DNA from: Numida meleagris
Lineage: Eukaryota > Chordata > Aves > Galliformes > Numididae
Direction: 5' to 3'
DNA length: 64,000 bases
Assembly: GCF_002078875.1 (NCBI RefSeq)
Contig: NC_034415.1
Location: 21,467,225 to 21,531,224 of the forward strand
Part shown: positions 60,311-64,000 of the stretch, piece by piece
How the letters are laid out: the number at the start of each line of letters is the position of its first letter
Position numbering within the stretch: position 1 is the first letter of the stretch
Made by a program: the position numbers and the translations under genes
Notes under the pieces: model-generated
The model's input: only the letters and a program-made list of their open reading frames with translations
Told to the model about the DNA's origin: nothing
Databases searched by the model: none

Positions 60311-61219
60311 GAATAACATTTTGTCTCCTGCTAGGGGAAGAACTCCTCCAAGCCAAGGCACAGCAGCTGGAGTGACACATCTCTTCCCAGCTAAGCAGTC
60401 CCTGACAGAGCAACGTGATGCTCTGTTCGTCATGTAAAACTCACTGTGTTTCAGGCTGCATGATCTACGCTGTGACCACGCAGCTGGCCTCAGAGCTTGC
60501 TGGGGGACTGTACAAACTTCAAAAGGTATCTTTCAAGATGTGCAACTCCACCATGCATCAAGCTGATTTCTTCCAGGTAACAAATATGGTGCTGAGTGTA
60601 AAGCCTTGCTCCTAGCCCTTGGAGCGGTAAGCATCACAGAAATGATACACAGAGACCAAACTCTTCTCCCAAGGGGACAAGGTCTTGTTCTCTGCAGGGC
60701 TCAAACAGCAGGAAGGGAAGATACTACTCCTTTTTTTTGGAGGAAAAAAGTCTGTCTTGGTCGTGCCAGCTGATGAGCAAGTATTTTCAAACATGGTGGA
60801 AGGTGCTTGGCAGATTAACTGCTTAGAAAGTGCATGTATATATAGGATTCATTCATATATATTTTGTCTTTCAGCTTTCATGTTCAGACTGACTGTGTTG
60901 AGATACTTTGTTGGTCATAAAAGTGATGTGCTGGAGGCTGCTATTATGGGAAGATGCTTCTAGCCTTATTTACCTCAGTCCTGATCCTGCAACAGGACAG
61001 GCACAGAAGTGCATTTGTACTCATGAGCATGGACCCATGCCCTGAACACAGCCCCCAGAGCACTCTAGTGGCAATACCAGTTGGTTGGAGAGAACCCAAT
61101 GCGATTAGGGACCCTTCCTGGTCCACAAGGCTGAGATTTGCCCTTGGATTTTTTCTGCAGCTGAGTGCTCTGTAAACGCCTGAGCATGGTGAAATTGCAA
61201 CTGATTGTAAATTTCTTGA

Positions 61220-61239
61220 AAAAAAAAAAAAAAAAAAAG
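61220..61239 (+). repeat. Poly(A) run
   Basis: About 20 consecutive A in unique sequence, with no recognised retrocopy upstream. Confidence 0.93.
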
Positions 61240-63018
61240 ATATTCAGAAGGGCTAAGCCAATTTGCAAAATCACAAGCTGAGTTCGGGAAGTCGTTTCAG
61301 CCTCACTACCTCCTCTTGAGAACTGAAGGATGTGTTTTTGGAAGCACTAGCACAGTTTGAGTCTAATATTTCTAAAATCTAGCCTTTGTAATGTTTGCAG
61401 GTTGTGTTGTTGGCTTGCCTGTGCTTATAAAGGTGAGGCAGATAAGAGTGGCTAATTAGCTTGTAAATAAAATAGAACATTTTGCTTTGCATCAAATGAA
61501 ATTCTTTGGGCTGATTCAAACCCTGGCACAGACTCACACACACTTAACGTTTTTTGGAGGAAAAAAAATAATAATAAAACCACTCTTCAGCCAGTATCAC
61601 AAGCCTGAAAAAAACAGGCTGCTTCATGCCATATTAGTGACAGAGCTGTGATCAGTGCTTGATGCAGCCACAACACAGAAGGGGAAAGTCCATGGCTTTG
61701 ACCCAGGACCTTGCCCCTTGAGGAGGCTGCTGCTTTATCTGGAGGTAAGCTGCCCCTCTGCATCCCCTTGGTCCCCACCCTCCTCCTGCGCCCCTCGCAC
61801 TTCTCCACTGCATGGCTCCCCTGCCATGACCTGGCAGTGGTTGGCCTGATCTCCAGCACAGAAACAAGGGGTTTGGAGAGGAAAGCTCCAAACCCACAGT
61901 AGTAGAGAATGCAGCATTCCTGGGGTTCAGATCTTGCTGGAGAATCATCTCGGAGGCTTCCCAGCCTCAGACCTCCCTACTTCTTCTGCCTTTGCTGCTT
62001 TCAGAAATAGGATTTTGTTGGTGTAGTTTTTTTTTTTTTTTTTGGTAAATAAATGAGATTAGCAGAGATTTATTTCTTCTCCTCCAGCAGTAATAGGGAT
62101 TAGGTACCCCTTAGGCCAAAAGGACAGCAGTCCTAAATGAATCAAAAGACACTATGAAATCTCATACACAGTTGCAAAGAGCTCTGAGACAGAAGCAAGC
62201 AGCAGCTGTGACACCAGGGCTGTGCCTTGGCTGTGCCCACCTACACAATGGGTGCTGTGCTGCAGCTGTAACCCCAGTCCAGTGCTCACTGCTGGGATGT
62301 GAACTGTGTCAGCTGCGTAACTTGAGCCCAGCTGGGCTCATGATTCAGTTTTCTTTTGGGTGGTACTTATGTAAATGTGCCAAAAGCAGCTGCAGCACTG
62401 AGTCCTTGCTGCTGAACCTCTGCCTAGATCCGGCACGCAGCGTGCAGCCTGCCTGCGTGTGAGTGGCATCCGACCTCCAGGAAGGAAAAAGGATTTTTTT
62501 TTTTTCTCCTTGAATTTAATATTTTTTTAAAGCACTTAGCATTTCCTCTCTCACAGTAAGTGGCTTTGGTGGAAGGGCATTTGAGCTGCCTCTGACAGTG
62601 ATGAAAGGGGATTACAACTCCAGCTGACAGCAATTTGGTGTGGCCGTACTCAGTTTCCCTCTTGTGGTTTCTACAGGAATTAACTGGAAGGATATTTAAC
62701 TAATTACCTTCCCAGCTGAATATGTCCTAGCTAAACTGGGGGGGCTGAGGTCCTGATCCTGCAGCCCTCGCCCCTTCAGAGCTTCACTAAGAAGATCCAC
62801 GTGGCACCACTGAAGCTGCTCAATGAGGCCTGAGGTTTGCATGCATCAGGAGACATTTTGTCACATTACCTCTCCCTCATGCTGTTTTCTGCCTGCTGCT
62901 GAGGTCACAAGCTCCACTGAGGGGACAGGAGGCCAGGAAGGGCCTGTCCTCATTACCTGGTGTCTGCAAAGTGCTGGATATGAGGTTCTGATTCCTGCAG
63001 AACAAAAAAGAGGAGGGG

Positions 63019-63054
63019 AAAAAAAAAAAAAGGGGGATGGAAAAAAAAAAAAAA
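63019..63054 (+). repeat. Interrupted poly(A) run
   Basis: Two A-runs are separated by GGGGGATGG. Low-complexity sequence. Confidence 0.9.
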
Positions 63055-64000
63055 GAAGATCCCACAAATTGGGAAATCACTGCATCCACCAAGGAATGGG
63101 ATGGGAGCAGGAGGGAGGAGAAGGATGATGGGCTGATCCTGCAGAGTTCCCTAGGAAGATGTTTGCCATCTCTCCTTGCTTGTACTGAAGGGACTCAGCA
63201 CCTTTCAGAGACAGCAAGGGAAATCACAGGGTTATTCCCTATGGTGATTATCTTGTGATCTCTCTGGGTTGCATAAATGGGAGCTGATTACAGCCAGAGG
63301 AGGAGTAAATTGTGTAATTAGACAGGGAGAGGGGAGGATGATTTAACCTCTGCCTGAAGGTGATAGTTTGGAAAGAAGGGTGGAGACAAGAGCGCAGAGT
63401 GGTGGGGTCTGCTCTGCTGGGAATCTGCTATTCTGACCTTGTCACTGGCAAGTCCTTCAGCTTTCCCTCATGAAAACAAAGCAGAAAACCACCAAAAAAC
63501 GGACAAACAAAACCCTTCTGCTGTATCTCATAGCATCTTTATGTCTGGGAACATTTCACAGCATGTGCTTGTGCCCGGCACAAGGGGATACCCTTGCAGT
63601 TGCCCACTGTGCTCCTGGCTCATGGTATGGCTGTTCCCTGATGTTAGCATTGTCCCAGATTTCCCTCTCCATGAATGGTTAACAGAGAAAAGCTAACCGA
63701 TTTACAGGACTGCGTTCCTCAGTTCTGTCGCATGTAAGAGAATTGAGATCTTCTTGCTGTAGCAGTAACGTCTACACAGAGCAAAGGAAGAGCATTCTGC
63801 CTCCCCTTCTTGTTATCAATCCAGCCTGCCTAGGCCAGAATATTTGTCAGCTCCCATAGCAGGCAAAAAGCACAGAGCAGAACTGCTCTCTAAGCCAGAG
63901 TGAGGGAGGCAATTAACGTGAGTATTACTCATGCCAGGAAAAATAGCCAATTACCTTCCTATACAGCCACGCTCTGCCCAGTGAGCCGCTAACTGCAACA

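Larger units (their letters stand above)
54076..64000. other. Intergenic, no supported gene
   Basis: This holds two weak CR1 ends (56632, 59044), long A- or T-runs (59221, 59790-59930, 61220, 62028, 63019-63054), and AT-rich unique blocks at 56200-56510 and 59990-60310. Open frames on both strands are short and unassignable. Confidence 0.55.

Overview
The window looks like a microchromosome-style segment of a bird genome, probably a galliform such as chicken or turkey. The evidence is more than two dozen CR1 LINE tails on both strands with the typical ATTCTATGATTCTATG ends, a mariner copy of the kind found in galliforms, compact GT-AG introns, one CpG-island promoter, and a 380-base assembly gap (19617-19996). 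No bacterial, phage, CRISPR or plasmid features were seen.

Left end (1-7.7 kb): a divergent gene pair shares one CpG island. On the minus strand is the first coding exon of POMGNT1 (2212-2322), with a probable noncoding first exon ending at 2929. On the plus strand is the complete two-exon LURAP1 gene (3261-3455 joined to 5979-6620, 278 aa), with a 3' UTR and poly(A) signal at 7656. The same head-to-head POMGNT1/LURAP1 arrangement occurs on human chromosome 1p34, which supports both identifications.

Middle (11.9-19.6 kb): two minus-strand exons (18240-18630 and 11917-12092) join in frame across consensus splice sites. Together they encode a predicted 188-aa single-pass membrane protein with a glycosylatable N-terminal ectodomain and a polar tail. 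I do not recognise it. Its promoter and first exon probably lie in the GC-rich sequence beside or inside the assembly gap.

Right part (20-64 kb): no coding exon could be supported. This is a gene-poor stretch holding CR1 fragments, a dead mariner, a degenerate 22-23 bp tandem array split by a CR1 insertion (29.4-30.5 kb), a TGAGA microsatellite, homopolymer runs, and several repeat-free AT-rich blocks dense in TAATTA-type homeodomain motifs. Those blocks look like conserved noncoding elements, but conservation cannot be tested from one sequence.

The two named genes have separate jobs. POMGNT1 acts in the Golgi on O-mannosyl glycans of alpha-dystroglycan. LURAP1 is a cytoplasmic adaptor in actomyosin and NF-kB signalling. 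Their link here is the shared promoter, not a pathway. I found no novel multi-gene system; the strongest lead is the unrecognised membrane-protein gene.
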